A stretch of 60,088 nucleotides of DNA from Halorubrum sp. 48-1-W. Its GTDB lineage: Archaea > Halobacteriota > Halobacteria > Halobacteriales > Haloferacaceae. Below are positions 17,482 to 26,264 of the stretch, in pieces. Both the position numbers and the translations under genes were made by a program. The notes under the pieces were generated by a model. It did no database searches. It worked only from the letters and a program-made list of their open reading frames with translations, and had not been told where the DNA came from. The DNA lies in assembly GCF_003287355.1 (NCBI RefSeq), contig NZ_QMIM01000028.1, positions 1 to 60,088 on the forward strand. The letters run 5' to 3'. Numbering within the stretch: position 1 is the first letter of the stretch; the number at the start of each line of letters is the position of its first letter.

Positions 17482-17757
17482 CTACTTCGAGCCGATCCCG
17501 TCGTTCGGGATTCGGCTGTGGCCGCATCCGGTGGTGATCGTCCTCGCGGTTCGGGATCTCGACGTGTCACTCGATCGTGTTCTCGAACTCGTGACCGGGC
17601 CGTAGCCCTTCCTGGAGAACCGAACGGGGTGGTCATCCTGAAGTTCGTCCGCGTTGTACGTCGTGAGCTGAGGGAGGTCCCGTTCGAGCTCGTTCTTGGC
17701 ATATCCGCTCGACTCGTGGGTGACGATCACCGCGTTCGCGTCGGTGTGAAGGCACAT
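17482..17757 (-). pseudogene. Decayed gene fragment, unidentified family
   Basis: From 17757 the minus strand reads a natural-looking haloarchaeal sequence (ANAVIVTHESSGYAKNELE, then TTYNADELQDDHPVRFS). At about 17612 the plausible frame shifts: the first frame becomes arginine/serine-rich, while another reads EGLRPGHEFENTIE, then a stop, then HVEIPNREDDHH. This looks like a gene broken by a frameshift and a nonsense codon, with its 3' part already lost beside msrA. I do not recognise the family. It adjoins the wHTH/partner pair at 17931-18986, so both may belong to one accessory patch. Confidence 0.5.
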
Positions 17758-17876
17758 CGGACGGCGAAGACGTCGTGATGGGCCTGCTGGTATGCCTCTC
17801 GCGTCTCACGGGGTCACCCCCGCTTGTGCTCGTTCGATATCATCTGGCTCACAACGTGATCTCGATTATACGAGAG

Positions 17877-17893
17877 GGTATAAAGATATATGA
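17877..17893 (+). promoter_or_regulatory. AT-rich promoter of the wHTH/partner pair
   Basis: GGTATAAAGATATATGA is a clear TATA-type element about 40-50 bases before the ATG at 17931. Just before it, CTCGATTATACGAG forms a 4+4 inverted repeat, a possible autoregulatory site. Confidence 0.55.
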
Positions 17894-17930
17894 GAGGAGA
17901 GCGCGAACGTTGACGACAGAGGTGCCCAGT

Positions 17931-18482
17931 ATGTCCGAGTCCTCGCGAGGCGGGGTTCAGTCGTGGACCGAGTCGATGAGCGCCCGCGAACGCGTTCGGG
18001 CGGTCGCCGAGACGCTCCGGGAACCCCGATCGATCAACTGGATCAGCGATCAGGCGGACGCCGCCTGGAGTACGACCAACGAGGAACTCCAAGCCCTCGT
18101 CGAACGGGGACGGCTGTGCCGCGTCGAGGCCGGCGAGACGACGCTCTATCGGCCGGATCATGCCCAATTGCTCTTCGACGAGATCCGCACGCTTATCGAG
18201 GAGAACACGCGCGGGGAACTCCACAATGAACTGACCGCGATCACCGAGGAGATCGAGGAATGGCGGGCGACCTACGACGTCGAGACGTGGGAGGACCTCG
18301 AACAGTCGCTCGCCGACGGTGCGCTGGGGAGTGATGAGCTCCGTGAACGGCGTAACTCCATCGCGTTCTGGCGTGAGAACGAGGAAGATCGTCGACTCAT
18401 CAAGCACGCACTAGAACTCTACACGGACGTCGAATCCGCCCGTGAGCAACTGACTGACGTGGCGGACCGCGCTACGAGCTGA
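17931..18482 (+). CDS. Haloarchaeal winged-helix protein (DUF7342-like), candidate antitoxin/regulator
   Basis: A 183-residue soluble protein. Residues 15-80 form a winged helix (ERVRAVAETLREPRSINWIS, then recognition-helix region STTNEELQALVERGRLCRVEAGETTLYRPD); the rest is a helical, probably dimerising tail (EEIEEWRATYDVETWEDLE). The layout matches a widespread haloarchaeal family I recall as DUF7342. The reading frame is open to 17775, but the ATG at 17931 is chosen because it follows the TATA element and starts the conserved part. It is followed 15 bp later by a partner gene, the usual arrangement for this family. An antitoxin or autorepressor role is inferred, not shown. Confidence 0.75.
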   Translation: MSESSRGGVQSWTESMSARERVRAVAETLREPRSINWISDQADAAWSTTNEELQALVERGRLCRVEAGETTLYRPDHAQLLFDEIRTLIEENTRGELHNELTAITEEIEEWRATYDVETWEDLEQSLADGALGSDELRERRNSIAFWRENEEDRRLIKHALELYTDVESAREQLTDVADRATS

Positions 18483-18497
18483 TTCACGGTCCACGGA

Positions 18498-18986
18498 ATG
18501 AGCTTCCTTGCTGGTCGTGACCGATACACACAGCGGACTCTCCTTCGAGACGTTCACGACCGAGTGACGGATCAGGCCGGGTGTGAGGACGTGCGCTATC
18601 GCCCGTCGCGACGACGACCGCGGTACGTCGTTGCGGATGTCGATCCCACGACGTTCCTGAGCGACGCCTACGACGTGGAGACCGCACGACTGGAGGTTCG
18701 CTTCTGGTACCCACCCGGCGTTGACCACGAATACTACCGTATCAACTGGGTCGAACCGGACCGGAACCTCATGGTCGGCTTCCATCAGGATGCCGACCAT
18801 CCGGACCGCGGACCCTGTCACGTCCAGCTCGATTACGAGGACGTGCCGGTCGACCGACACGGTGTAGCCTTCCTCGATGCGCACCCACTCGCCGTCCTGG
18901 ATGACCGACTACGGCAGTTCTCGTCGGCGATCGATTCGATCCATTGGGAGAACGGGAGGCCCTCGCTCCCCCCGTGGCCCGGCTAG
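18498..18986 (+). CDS. Partner of the wHTH protein, candidate toxin-like (TumE/DUF6516-like)
   Basis: A 162-residue basic-to-neutral protein with no membrane segment. The central part (TARLEVRFWYPPGVDHEYYRINW) and HVQLDYEDVPVD resemble the layout of DUF6516/TumE-type small proteins and the usual downstream partner of DUF7342 regulators, in which a beta-rich core carries aromatic and His residues. Similarity is by pattern only. It begins 15 bases after the wHTH stop on the same strand. Third positions are less GC-rich than in neighbouring core genes, consistent with transfer. Function unknown; toxin is a hypothesis. Confidence 0.7.
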   Translation: MSFLAGRDRYTQRTLLRDVHDRVTDQAGCEDVRYRPSRRRPRYVVADVDPTTFLSDAYDVETARLEVRFWYPPGVDHEYYRINWVEPDRNLMVGFHQDADHPDRGPCHVQLDYEDVPVDRHGVAFLDAHPLAVLDDRLRQFSSAIDSIHWENGRPSLPPWPG

Positions 18987-19149
18987 ACGGCTCGTCCATG
19001 AGCGTCTCTTGGCGCATCCGGACAGCAGTGTACTCTCCTTGGTGGGAATACTGTGGACTCTCTCCTCGATTTCCTGTAGCTGGACGAACCTCGCGGGGGA
19101 TCGATCGGAGAGCCAAACCGCTTTAGGACCGCCGCCGTAAGGGGGCGTA

Positions 19150-20106
19150 ATGGCGACGTGCGACGAGTGCGGGGAGTACGAGAACCTCCCGTACCAGTGT
19201 CGACGGTGCGGGAAGACGTTCTGTGCTGACCACCGGCTGCCGGAGAACCACAACTGTCCGGGGCTCGCCGAGTGGAACGACCCCGGCGGCGTCTTCGACA
19301 GCGGCTTCGACGACGGCGTCGAGGGCGGGAACCGCGCCGACGCCGACGACGGCGTCACGGGCCGGGTGAAACGACGGATCGACCGCGAGACCGGGACCGG
19401 CGGCCTGCTCGGGTACTTTCGGGGAAACGCCACATACGTTCTGCTCGCGGCCATGTGGCTCACCTTCGTGGCGCAGTGGGCGGTGACGCTCACCCTCGGC
19501 GAGGCGGCCCACAGCCAGATCTTCGTGTTGCGGTCGGACGCGATCGCCAACGTCTGGACGTGGCTCACGTCGGTCTTCTCACACTCGCGGGGCGGGCTGT
19601 TCCACATCCTCGGCAACAGCATCGTGCTGTTCTTCTTCGGGCCGCTCGTCGAGCGCGCGGTGGGGTCGAAGAAGTTCCTCGGGTTCTTCCTGATCGCCGG
19701 GATCCTCGCCGGGCTCGGCCACGTGCTGTTCGTGCTCGCGACCGGCGGGCTCGTCGGCGTGCTCGGGGCCAGCGGCGCGACGTTCGCGATCCTCGGCGTG
19801 TTGACGGTCTGGCGGCCGAACCTCGAGATCCTGCTGTTCTTCGTGATCCCGATGAAGCTCAAGTACCTCACGTGGGGCGTGGCGCTGATCTCCGCGTTCC
19901 TCGTGGTGTCGACGGGCGCGGGCGGCGTCGGCGGGATCGCCCACGTCGCCCACCTGATCGGGTTCGCGATCGGCCTCGCGTTCGGCACGCGGAACCGCGA
20001 CCTCGCGAGCCGTGCGGGCGGTCCCGGCGGGGTCTCGATGGGCGGCGGCCGCGCCCGCGGGCCGGGCGGTCCCCGAGGTCCCGGCGGCCCCGGCGGGCGG
20101 TTCTGA
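19150..20106 (+). CDS. Rhomboid family intramembrane serine protease with AN1-type zinc finger
   Basis: A 318-residue protein. Residues 1-40 hold an AN1-like zinc finger (CDECGEYENLPYQCRRCGKTF, then CADH and HNC). Residues 95-270 are a six-helix rhomboid core with the helix-2 segment HILGNSIVLFFFGP, the serine nucleophile in GASGA and the partner histidine in VAHLIG. It cleaves membrane proteins within the bilayer. The C-terminal tail is rich in Gly, Pro and Arg. The endonuclease V gene starts immediately after its stop, so the two are co-transcribed. Confidence 0.92.
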   Translation: MATCDECGEYENLPYQCRRCGKTFCADHRLPENHNCPGLAEWNDPGGVFDSGFDDGVEGGNRADADDGVTGRVKRRIDRETGTGGLLGYFRGNATYVLLAAMWLTFVAQWAVTLTLGEAAHSQIFVLRSDAIANVWTWLTSVFSHSRGGLFHILGNSIVLFFFGPLVERAVGSKKFLGFFLIAGILAGLGHVLFVLATGGLVGVLGASGATFAILGVLTVWRPNLEILLFFVIPMKLKYLTWGVALISAFLVVSTGAGGVGGIAHVAHLIGFAIGLAFGTRNRDLASRAGGPGGVSMGGGRARGPGGPRGPGGPGGRF

Positions 20107-21018
20107 ATGTCGCCGGACCCGCTCGCACGCCCGGAGTTCCTCCCCGACCCGGACCGCTCGCGCGGGGAGATGGAGTCGCTCCAGCGCGAGCTGGCGGCGG
20201 AAGCGACGTTCGTCGACGACCTCGGTTTCGGACCCGACGACGTCGCGATCGACGAGGCCGTCGACCTCTCGGCGGGACTGCCCCCCGCCGTCGGGGGCGG
20301 GGCCGCCACGCTATCGGACGGCCCCGGCGACCCCCACGCGCCGGTCGTCGTGGGCGTCGACGGGGCGTTCCGTCCCGAGCACGACGAGGCGGTGTCGGCC
20401 GCGGTCGCGATCCGTGACGGGACGGTCGTCGAGTACGCGCACGCGGTCACACCGCTCTCGATCCCGTACGTTCCGGGACTGCTGGCCTTCCGCGAGGGGG
20501 AGCCGGTGCTCGCCGTGCTCGAAGCGCTCTCCGTGACCCCCGACCTGCTCGTGTGTGACGGTTCCGGGCGGATCCACTTCCGGCAGGCCGGGATCGCGAC
20601 CCACGTCGGCGTGATCCGCGACCTGCCGAGCGTCGGCGTCGCGAAGAACCTCCTGTGTGGCGAACCCGACGAGCCGGTCGGGGAGCGACCGGAAGGGTGG
20701 TCGACCCCGATCCGCGCCGACGACTCGGTCGAGCGGATCGATACGACGGCCGGCGGAGGCGACGGGGTCGGCGAGGGCGACGCGGACGGCGTCGACGCCG
20801 ACGACGGGACCGTCATCGGTCACGCCTACCAGTCGCGGCAGTACCCGAACAGCCGTCGGGTGAACCCGCTGTACGTGAGCCCGGGCCACCGCGTCTCGGC
20901 GGAGACGACCGTCGACCTCGTCTCAGCGCTGTGTGCCGGCTACAAGCTCCCGGAGCCGACCCGGCTCGCGGACGCGCACGCGGACCGGGTGAAACGTCGA
21001 CTCGAGGAGGACGGTTGA
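20107..21018 (+). CDS. nfi: Endonuclease V
   Basis: A 303-residue deoxyinosine-specific endonuclease that nicks the second phosphodiester bond 3' of a deaminated adenine. Motifs: VVGVDGAFR with the first metal-binding Asp, YVPGLLAFREG (the conserved PYIPGxLxFRE), DGSGRIHFRQAGIATHVGV with the second Asp, and SVGVAKNLLCG. It has an N-terminal extension of about 50 residues and an acidic Gly/Asp insert near residue 215. Its start is adjacent to the rhomboid stop. The last codons are duplicated just downstream (repeat at 20996-21047). Confidence 0.92.
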   Translation: MSPDPLARPEFLPDPDRSRGEMESLQRELAAEATFVDDLGFGPDDVAIDEAVDLSAGLPPAVGGGAATLSDGPGDPHAPVVVGVDGAFRPEHDEAVSAAVAIRDGTVVEYAHAVTPLSIPYVPGLLAFREGEPVLAVLEALSVTPDLLVCDGSGRIHFRQAGIATHVGVIRDLPSVGVAKNLLCGEPDEPVGERPEGWSTPIRADDSVERIDTTAGGGDGVGEGDADGVDADDGTVIGHAYQSRQYPNSRRVNPLYVSPGHRVSAETTVDLVSALCAGYKLPEPTRLADAHADRVKRRLEEDG

Positions 21019-21047
21019 CGGGTCGGCTCGAGGAGGAGGGCTGACGG
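20996..21047. repeat. 26-bp tandem duplication over the endonuclease V 3' end
   Basis: Two imperfect copies, 20996-21021 and 21022-21047, share CTCGAGGAGGA and TGACGG. The first contains the last residues (RLEEDG) and stop of nfi; the second is an untranslated duplicate with its own in-register TGA. Confidence 0.75.
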
Positions 21048-21071
21048 TCGCCGCGCTTCGCGCCGCCGGCT

Positions 21072-21114
21072 CGGATCTTCGGCCGGCGCGGATCTTCGGC
21101 CGGCGCGGATCTTC
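21072..21114. repeat. 17-bp tandem repeat, about 2.5 copies
   Basis: CGGATCTTCGGCCGGCG occurs at 21072-21088 and 21089-21105, with a partial third at 21106-21114. It lies 34-76 bases before the adenylate kinase start and can also fold as GGCCGGC-type short hairpins. Confidence 0.85.
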
Positions 21115-21147
21115 AAGGCTTTACGTGCGCGGGATGACCGCCTCGAT

Positions 21148-21771
21148 ATGAGCCATCGGATCCTGCTTTTGGGCGCACCGGGCGCCGGGAAAGGGACACA
21201 GAGCGCGAAACTCGCCGGGGAGTACGGGATCGAGCACGTCACCACCGGCGACGCGCTCCGGGCGAACAAGGACATGGAGACGGAGTACGGGACGCCCCGA
21301 TCGTTCATGGAGGCCGGCGAGCTCGTCCCGGACCCGGTCGTCAACGAGATCGTGAAGACCGCCCTGGCGGACGCCGACGGCTTCGTGCTCGACGGCTACC
21401 CGCGGAACCTCGAGCAGGCGGAGTACCTCTCGGAGATCACCGACCTCGACGCCGTGATCCTCCTCGACGTCGACGACGAGGTGCTCGTCAGGCGGCTCAC
21501 CGGTCGCCGCGTCTGTGAGGAGTGTGGCGCGAACTACCACATCGACTTCCAGCCGCCCGAGGAGGCCGGTGTCTGTGACGAGTGCGGCGGCGAGTTGGTC
21601 CAGCGCGAGGACGACACGGAGGAGACCGCCCGCGAACGGCTCGAGGTGTTCGCCGAGAACACCGAGCCCGTGATCGACCACTTCCGCGAGGAGGGCGTCC
21701 TCGTGGAGGTCGACGGCGAGGCAACCCCGGACGAGGTCTTCGACCGGATCCGCGACGTCGTCGAGGCGTAA
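21148..21771 (+). CDS. adk: Adenylate kinase
   Basis: A 207-residue nucleoside monophosphate kinase (ATP + AMP to 2 ADP). The P-loop is [14 protein letters not shown]-binding LDGYPRN is present; the LID domain carries a structural zinc site of two Cys pairs (CEECG and CDECG). This is the bacterial-type long adenylate kinase found in Halobacteria. The DUF106 gene follows on the same strand 101 bp later, a gene order preserved across archaea near the secY end of the ribosomal-protein cluster. Confidence 0.95.
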   Translation: MSHRILLLGAPGAGKGTQSAKLAGEYGIEHVTTGDALRANKDMETEYGTPRSFMEAGELVPDPVVNEIVKTALADADGFVLDGYPRNLEQAEYLSEITDLDAVILLDVDDEVLVRRLTGRRVCEECGANYHIDFQPPEEAGVCDECGGELVQREDDTEETARERLEVFAENTEPVIDHFREEGVLVEVDGEATPDEVFDRIRDVVEA

Positions 21772-21872
21772 TCGATCACGTCGCCACAGCGAAACGAAAT
21801 ACGAGCCATCGTCGCGGTTCTCCCGCGACGATCCTACAAGGTTCTTAACCGTCGACCGCTAACCGCCCGATA

Positions 21873-22787
21873 ATGAGCAAGGTCGAACGGCGCGTCCGCT
21901 CGCTCGTCTCCGAGGACGGCGAGATGCGGGACGCGATCGAAACCGTCCTCGATCACGCCACCGACGGCGAGGTCCGGTGGGTCGACGTCCGCGACGAGAT
22001 CACCAGCGGACAGTGGGGACGGCTCATCGAGAAGGAGGTCCTCGTCGACGGCGAGACCGGGTTCGCGCTCGCCGACCGCGAGGAGATCGAGACGGGGTTG
22101 ACCGACGACGACGGGAGCGGCGGGGGCGACAGCGACGTCGAGACCCCGGAGACCACCTCGTGGACGAAGTGGGACAAGCTGGCGGCGCTGGCGACGGTCG
22201 GCGCGTTCGTCGGCTACGCGGTCCCGCCGGTTCGAAACGTCATCGCCGGCGCGATAGATCTGGTGTTGGGACCGCTTCTCGACATCGTCCCCTTCTACGT
22301 CGTCATCATGCTGATCGCGTTGAGCACCGGGCTCTACTCCACGCTCCTGCGTGCGGGGCTGATGGACATGGAGAAGATGGGCCAGTACCAGGACCGCATG
22401 AAGGAGATCCAGGAGCGCAGAAAGGACGCCAAAGAGCGCGACGACCAGGAGGCACTCGACGCGATCCAACAGGAGCAGATGGACGCGATGGGTGACCAGC
22501 TCGGGATGTTCAAAGAGCAGTTCCGCCCGATGGTGTGGATCATGTTCCTGACCATCCCGGCGTTCCTCTGGATGTTCTGGGTCATCGGCTACCGCGGGTC
22601 GGACGCCGCGTACCCCGCGATCGCCGCCCAGGAGATCGTCGTGCCGCTCGCCGGGACGGTCACCTGGGACGCCGGCCTCGTCGGCCCGATCCAGATGTGG
22701 ATCGTCTGGTACTTCCTCTGTTCGATGGCGTTCACCCAGGTGATCCAGAAGAGCCTGAACATCTCGATGTCGCCGTCCTCATCGTAG
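21873..22787 (+). CDS. DUF106 (EMC3/TMCO1-type, Oxa1 superfamily) membrane protein
   Basis: A 304-residue membrane protein. Residues 1-80 are a soluble acidic winged-helix-like part; about 100-165 contain two hydrophobic helices; 165-205 is a charged coiled coil (GQYQDRMKEIQERRKDAKER); two or three more hydrophobic segments follow, ending in a short polar tail. This order (helix, coiled coil, helices) is that of the archaeal YidC-like DUF106 family, related to eukaryotic EMC3 and TMCO1, thought to insert membrane proteins. Position beside adk fits the conserved archaeal context. Confidence 0.88.
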   Translation: MSKVERRVRSLVSEDGEMRDAIETVLDHATDGEVRWVDVRDEITSGQWGRLIEKEVLVDGETGFALADREEIETGLTDDDGSGGGDSDVETPETTSWTKWDKLAALATVGAFVGYAVPPVRNVIAGAIDLVLGPLLDIVPFYVVIMLIALSTGLYSTLLRAGLMDMEKMGQYQDRMKEIQERRKDAKERDDQEALDAIQQEQMDAMGDQLGMFKEQFRPMVWIMFLTIPAFLWMFWVIGYRGSDAAYPAIAAQEIVVPLAGTVTWDAGLVGPIQMWIVWYFLCSMAFTQVIQKSLNISMSPSSS

Positions 22788-22812
22788 CCGGCGTGTCGGG
22801 GGCCGCTCGTCG

Positions 22813-24162
22813 TTACTGATCGTCGTCGGCGACCGCATCGGCGACGTCGTCGGCGTCATCGGCTTCGACCTCCTCCGCGACGGCCTCGAACGCCGTGAGT
22901 ATCACGCGTTTGCACGCCTGTCCCTCGGTCGTCCAGTGGTGGGCGTAATCGAGCATGTCGTCGTAGATGTCGGGTTTACACCCGGCTGCCTGCGGGTGGC
23001 CGCCCCCGTTCACCTTCCCCGCGACCTCGTGGGCGTGCCGGAAGCCCTCGGAGCCGCGTACCGAGGCGGACCCCGCGGGCTTGACGATCACGGCGGCGTC
23101 GGCCCCCCGCTCGCGGAGCGCCTCGGCCACTTCGTTCTGTGAACACCGGCCGTACGTCACCGCGACGCGCCAGTCGCCGACCTCGTGGGTGACTGCGCGG
23201 TCGACGGCGGCGTCGATCCGCGCGGCCTTCTCGACCCGACGCGTCTCGACGTACTCGCGGACGACGGGTGGGAGGTCGGCGCCGTAGGCGCCTATCACGG
23301 CCGCGTACTCCTCGCTACCGGACCAGTAGGAGTAGTCGGCGAGGTCGTCCGAGCGCGGGTCCTCCTTGATCCAGAGGTCGTGGTCGCGGGTCACCGCCGC
23401 CAACTCGGCCCAGCGTTCGTCGAAGTCGTGGTCCAGAGATCGGAGGGTCACGTCGGCGGTGCACTCCTCGTCGGACGCGCCGACGACGAGGTCGACGCCG
23501 CGCTCGCGGACCGCCGCTGCGACCGCGTCGTCCCACTGGTGGTGGTCGAACCACCGGATCGACGCACAGGACGCCGAGAGCGCGTCGAGGGCCTCCTCGA
23601 TGGGCTCGAACTCGTCGGGACAGAGGTCACAGACGTAGAGGTCGATCCCGTCGTCGGCGTACGCGACGACGCGTTCGAGGGCGGTGTCGAGGGAGTACGG
23701 CCCGGCCGAGACCAGTCCCACCGGCGACTCCATGTGCGCGTTCTCGGTCGGGTCGTCGGGTTCGGCGTCGTCGGGTTCGGCGTCGTCGGGTTCGGCGTCG
23801 TCGGGCGTGTCGTCGGGTTCGGCGTCGTCGGGCGTGTCGTCGACGGCGACATCGTCCGTGGTCTCGCTGTCGCCGTCCGCGGGTTCCCCCTCGTCCGTGC
23901 CTGCCGCTCGCTCGGCGATGGCGGCCTCGAACGGTTCGACGTCGAGGGCGGCGCCGTACGCTTCGCGGATCATCGCCGCGCAGGCGAGCCCGTCGGCGTC
24001 GCCGTCGGCGATCACGACCGCTTCGCTGTCGGATATCGTCTCGCTGGCGCGCCGCTCCGCGCGTTCGTCGTCGAGCGAGTCGGGATAGAAGAACCCCGTC
24101 CCGGGGAGCTTGGTGTACCGGGACAGCGGGGCCCCGGTCTCGTCGATGAGGTCGTCGTCCAT
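22813..24162 (-). CDS. DHH-family phosphoesterase with acidic repeat linker
   Basis: A 449-residue phosphoesterase of the DHH/DHHA1 class (related to RecJ and nanoRNase/c-di-AMP-type enzymes). The catalytic motifs look intact: ADGDADGLACA near residue 55, WFDHHQWDD in the middle and VNGGGHPQAAGC near 395. Between the first two is an acidic linker containing repeats of DDAEP encoded by a 15-base tandem repeat (about 23756-23830). The start at 24162 is chosen as the first ATG beginning the natural MDDDLIDETGAPL. Divergent from thiL across a 115-bp gap. Substrate (nucleic acid or dinucleotide) not predictable. Confidence 0.85.
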   Translation of the reverse strand: MDDDLIDETGAPLSRYTKLPGTGFFYPDSLDDERAERRASETISDSEAVVIADGDADGLACAAMIREAYGAALDVEPFEAAIAERAAGTDEGEPADGDSETTDDVAVDDTPDDAEPDDTPDDAEPDDAEPDDAEPDDPTENAHMESPVGLVSAGPYSLDTALERVVAYADDGIDLYVCDLCPDEFEPIEEALDALSASCASIRWFDHHQWDDAVAAAVRERGVDLVVGASDEECTADVTLRSLDHDFDERWAELAAVTRDHDLWIKEDPRSDDLADYSYWSGSEEYAAVIGAYGADLPPVVREYVETRRVEKAARIDAAVDRAVTHEVGDWRVAVTYGRCSQNEVAEALRERGADAAVIVKPAGSASVRGSEGFRHAHEVAGKVNGGGHPQAAGCKPDIYDDMLDYAHHWTTEGQACKRVILTAFEAVAEEVEADDADDVADAVADDDQ

Positions 24163-24277
24163 ACTCGGGGAGCGGGCTGAAACGGGAAAACTCCGCCGCT
24201 CCGCGCCGGCCGGTGCGGTCGCGAACGGTCCGCCACCGACCGAACCACCTAACCTCACGGCGACCCGTTCGGGGAGC

Positions 24278-25282
24278 GTGAACGAGCGCGACGCCCTCCG
24301 GAGACTCGCGGTCGACCTCCCCCGCGCCGGCGACGACGCCGCGGTCGTGGACGGCACCGTCATCACCACGGACATGCTCCACGAGCGGACCGACTTCCCG
24401 CCGGGGACGACCCGGTACACCGCCGGGTGGCGCGCGGTGGGGGCGTCGCTGTCGGACGTCGCGGCGATGGGCGCGGAGGCGACCGCGGCCGTGGCGGTGT
24501 ATGCGGACGAGGCGTTCGACCCCGAGGAGCTCGACCGGTTCGTCGCCGGCGCGGTCGACGTCTGTGAAGCCGTCGGCGCGGAGTACGTCGGCGGGGACCT
24601 CGACGAACACGTCGAGTTCACGACCGCGACGACCGCCATCGGGACCGTCGACGACGACGACGCGTCCGCCGGCTCCGCCTACGTCACCCGGAGCGGGGCC
24701 GAGCCGGGCGACGCGCTCTGTGTGACCGGCGAGTGGGGCCGGTCGGCGGCCGCGCTCCGGCTCTTCGAGCGGGGGACCGACGACGCGGTCGAGCGCGCGA
24801 ACGACCTCTTCCGGTTCACGCCCCGGGTCGCCGACGGGCGCGCGCTGTCGGGGGGCGCGACGGCGATGATGGACTCGTCGGACGGGCTCGCGCGCTCGCT
24901 CCACCAGCTCGCGGAGGCGAGCGGCGTCGGGTTCGCGCTCGAGCGCGACGCGGTCCCGGTCCACCCGGCCGTCGACGACGTGGTCGACGACGGGAGGGTC
25001 GACGCCGACCGCGGGAGGGACGACGGCGACGTCGACTACAGCGACGCCGACTACAGCGACGCCGGCGACGACGCCGACCGCGGCGGCGGGGAACGCTTCG
25101 AGCTGGCTGTACACTTCGGCGAGGACTTCGAGCTGGTGTGTACGGTTCCGGAGGCGGAGGTCGATCGGGTCCGGGCCGAGTGCCCGGCCGGGCTCGTCCG
25201 GGTCGGGACGGTCGTCGGGGCTGACGAGGGGGTCACCGCCGATGGCGACCCGCTCCCGGACCGCGGGTACACCCACGGCTGA
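24278..25282 (+). CDS. thiL: Thiamine-monophosphate kinase
   Basis: A 334-residue ATP-dependent kinase converting thiamine phosphate to thiamine diphosphate, the last step of the cofactor's synthesis. Typical segments: AGDDAAVVD at the N terminus, the VITTDMLHERTDF substrate loop, GGDLDE, MDSSDGLARSL and FGEDFELVCTVPE. The start is GTG at 24278, which begins VNERDALRRL; upstream in-frame codons lie within the opposite gene. Residues 237-271 are an acidic insertion with the tandem repeat DYSDADYSDA, absent from the family core. The stop lies 5 bp from the convergent pspA stop. Confidence 0.9.
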   Translation: MNERDALRRLAVDLPRAGDDAAVVDGTVITTDMLHERTDFPPGTTRYTAGWRAVGASLSDVAAMGAEATAAVAVYADEAFDPEELDRFVAGAVDVCEAVGAEYVGGDLDEHVEFTTATTAIGTVDDDDASAGSAYVTRSGAEPGDALCVTGEWGRSAAALRLFERGTDDAVERANDLFRFTPRVADGRALSGGATAMMDSSDGLARSLHQLAEASGVGFALERDAVPVHPAVDDVVDDGRVDADRGRDDGDVDYSDADYSDAGDDADRGGGERFELAVHFGEDFELVCTVPEAEVDRVRAECPAGLVRVGTVVGADEGVTADGDPLPDRGYTHG

Positions 25283-25287
25283 GCCGT

Positions 25288-26151
25288 CTAGTTCTTCGGT
25301 TCGTCGGCGTCGACCTCGGACTCCTCGAGTTCCACGTCGGCGTCGAGGTCCTCCTCGAGGTTCGCGCCGTCGACCTCGGTCTGGAGGTCGTCGAGTTCGG
25401 CGTCGATCTCCTCGTCCGTGCTCTCGCTCCCGCCGTCATCGCTCGAGGCGTCCGCCTTCCCGAGCTCGCCTTTCAACGTCTCCAGCTCGGCGTCGACCTC
25501 GCTGTTCGTCGAGAGCCCCTCCAGCTCGCGGTCGATGCTGTCCTTGTCGGAGAGCGCGTCCTCGAACGCGCCGGTCTCCTCGAGTTCGTCCATCGCCTCC
25601 GAGCGCGCCTCCATCTCCTCGGTCCGCTCCTCGGCGCGTTCGATCGAGCGGCTCACGTCCTCCATCTCGTCGCCGACGCCGGTCATCGCCTCCGAGACCC
25701 GCGAGGACGCCTCCGCGGCCTCGTAGCGGGCCTTCATCGTCTCCTTCCGCGTGCGGAACTCCTCGATCCGGTTCTGGAGCTTGTTCTTCTTCTCGACGAG
25801 CTGGTCCTGGGTGTCGTTCAGCTTCGCGATCTGTCCCTCCAGCTCCTCGATCTGCGTCATCTTCGACTTCTTCTTCTCGAGGGCCTTCCGCGCGAGGTCG
25901 TCGCGGTCCTGTTGGACCGCCTCCCGGGCCTGTCGGTTGTGCTTCTCGACGTTCTCCTCGAGCTTTCGCTTCTGGATCTCCAGGCGCTTCTTCTGGGTCG
26001 TCAGGTCCGCGATCCCCTGTTTGACGTCCTGGAGTTCGTCGCGCATCTGCTCGTAGGAGTAGTCGAGCGACTCGGTCGGGTCCTCGGCCCGGTTCAGGAG
26101 GGCGTTCACCTTCGAACGGATGACGTAGGAGGCGCGCGAGAGGATTCCCAT
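25288..26151 (-). CDS. pspA: PspA/IM30 family coiled-coil protein
   Basis: A 287-residue protein. The first 220 residues are an almost continuous coiled coil beginning MGILSRASYVIRSKVNALLNRAEDP, the amphipathic membrane-binding helix of PspA/Vipp1, then EQMRDELQDVKQGIADL. This family assembles into ESCRT-III-like rings that stabilise the inner membrane under stress. The C-terminal 70 residues are an acidic haloarchaeal tail (DDGGSESTDEEIDAELD). Start at 26151 fits the family; the frame extends much further upstream without merit. Monocistronic. Confidence 0.9.
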   Translation of the reverse strand: MGILSRASYVIRSKVNALLNRAEDPTESLDYSYEQMRDELQDVKQGIADLTTQKKRLEIQKRKLEENVEKHNRQAREAVQQDRDDLARKALEKKKSKMTQIEELEGQIAKLNDTQDQLVEKKNKLQNRIEEFRTRKETMKARYEAAEASSRVSEAMTGVGDEMEDVSRSIERAEERTEEMEARSEAMDELEETGAFEDALSDKDSIDRELEGLSTNSEVDAELETLKGELGKADASSDDGGSESTDEEIDAELDDLQTEVDGANLEEDLDADVELEESEVDADEPKN

Positions 26152-26264
26152 GGGCCGTATATGCGCCCCATCCGTTAAAACCTCCTGTGGTTCGCTCTCC
26201 CGTCCGTGCCGCCCTCCCGCGTGGGTCGCCCGCCTTCGTGGTTCGACCCGTCGCGAACCCGGGT

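Noticed and set aside
24110-24277. Upstream ATG for thiL
   Set aside because: That frame runs inside the opposite DHH gene; the GTG at 24278 begins the family-like sequence.
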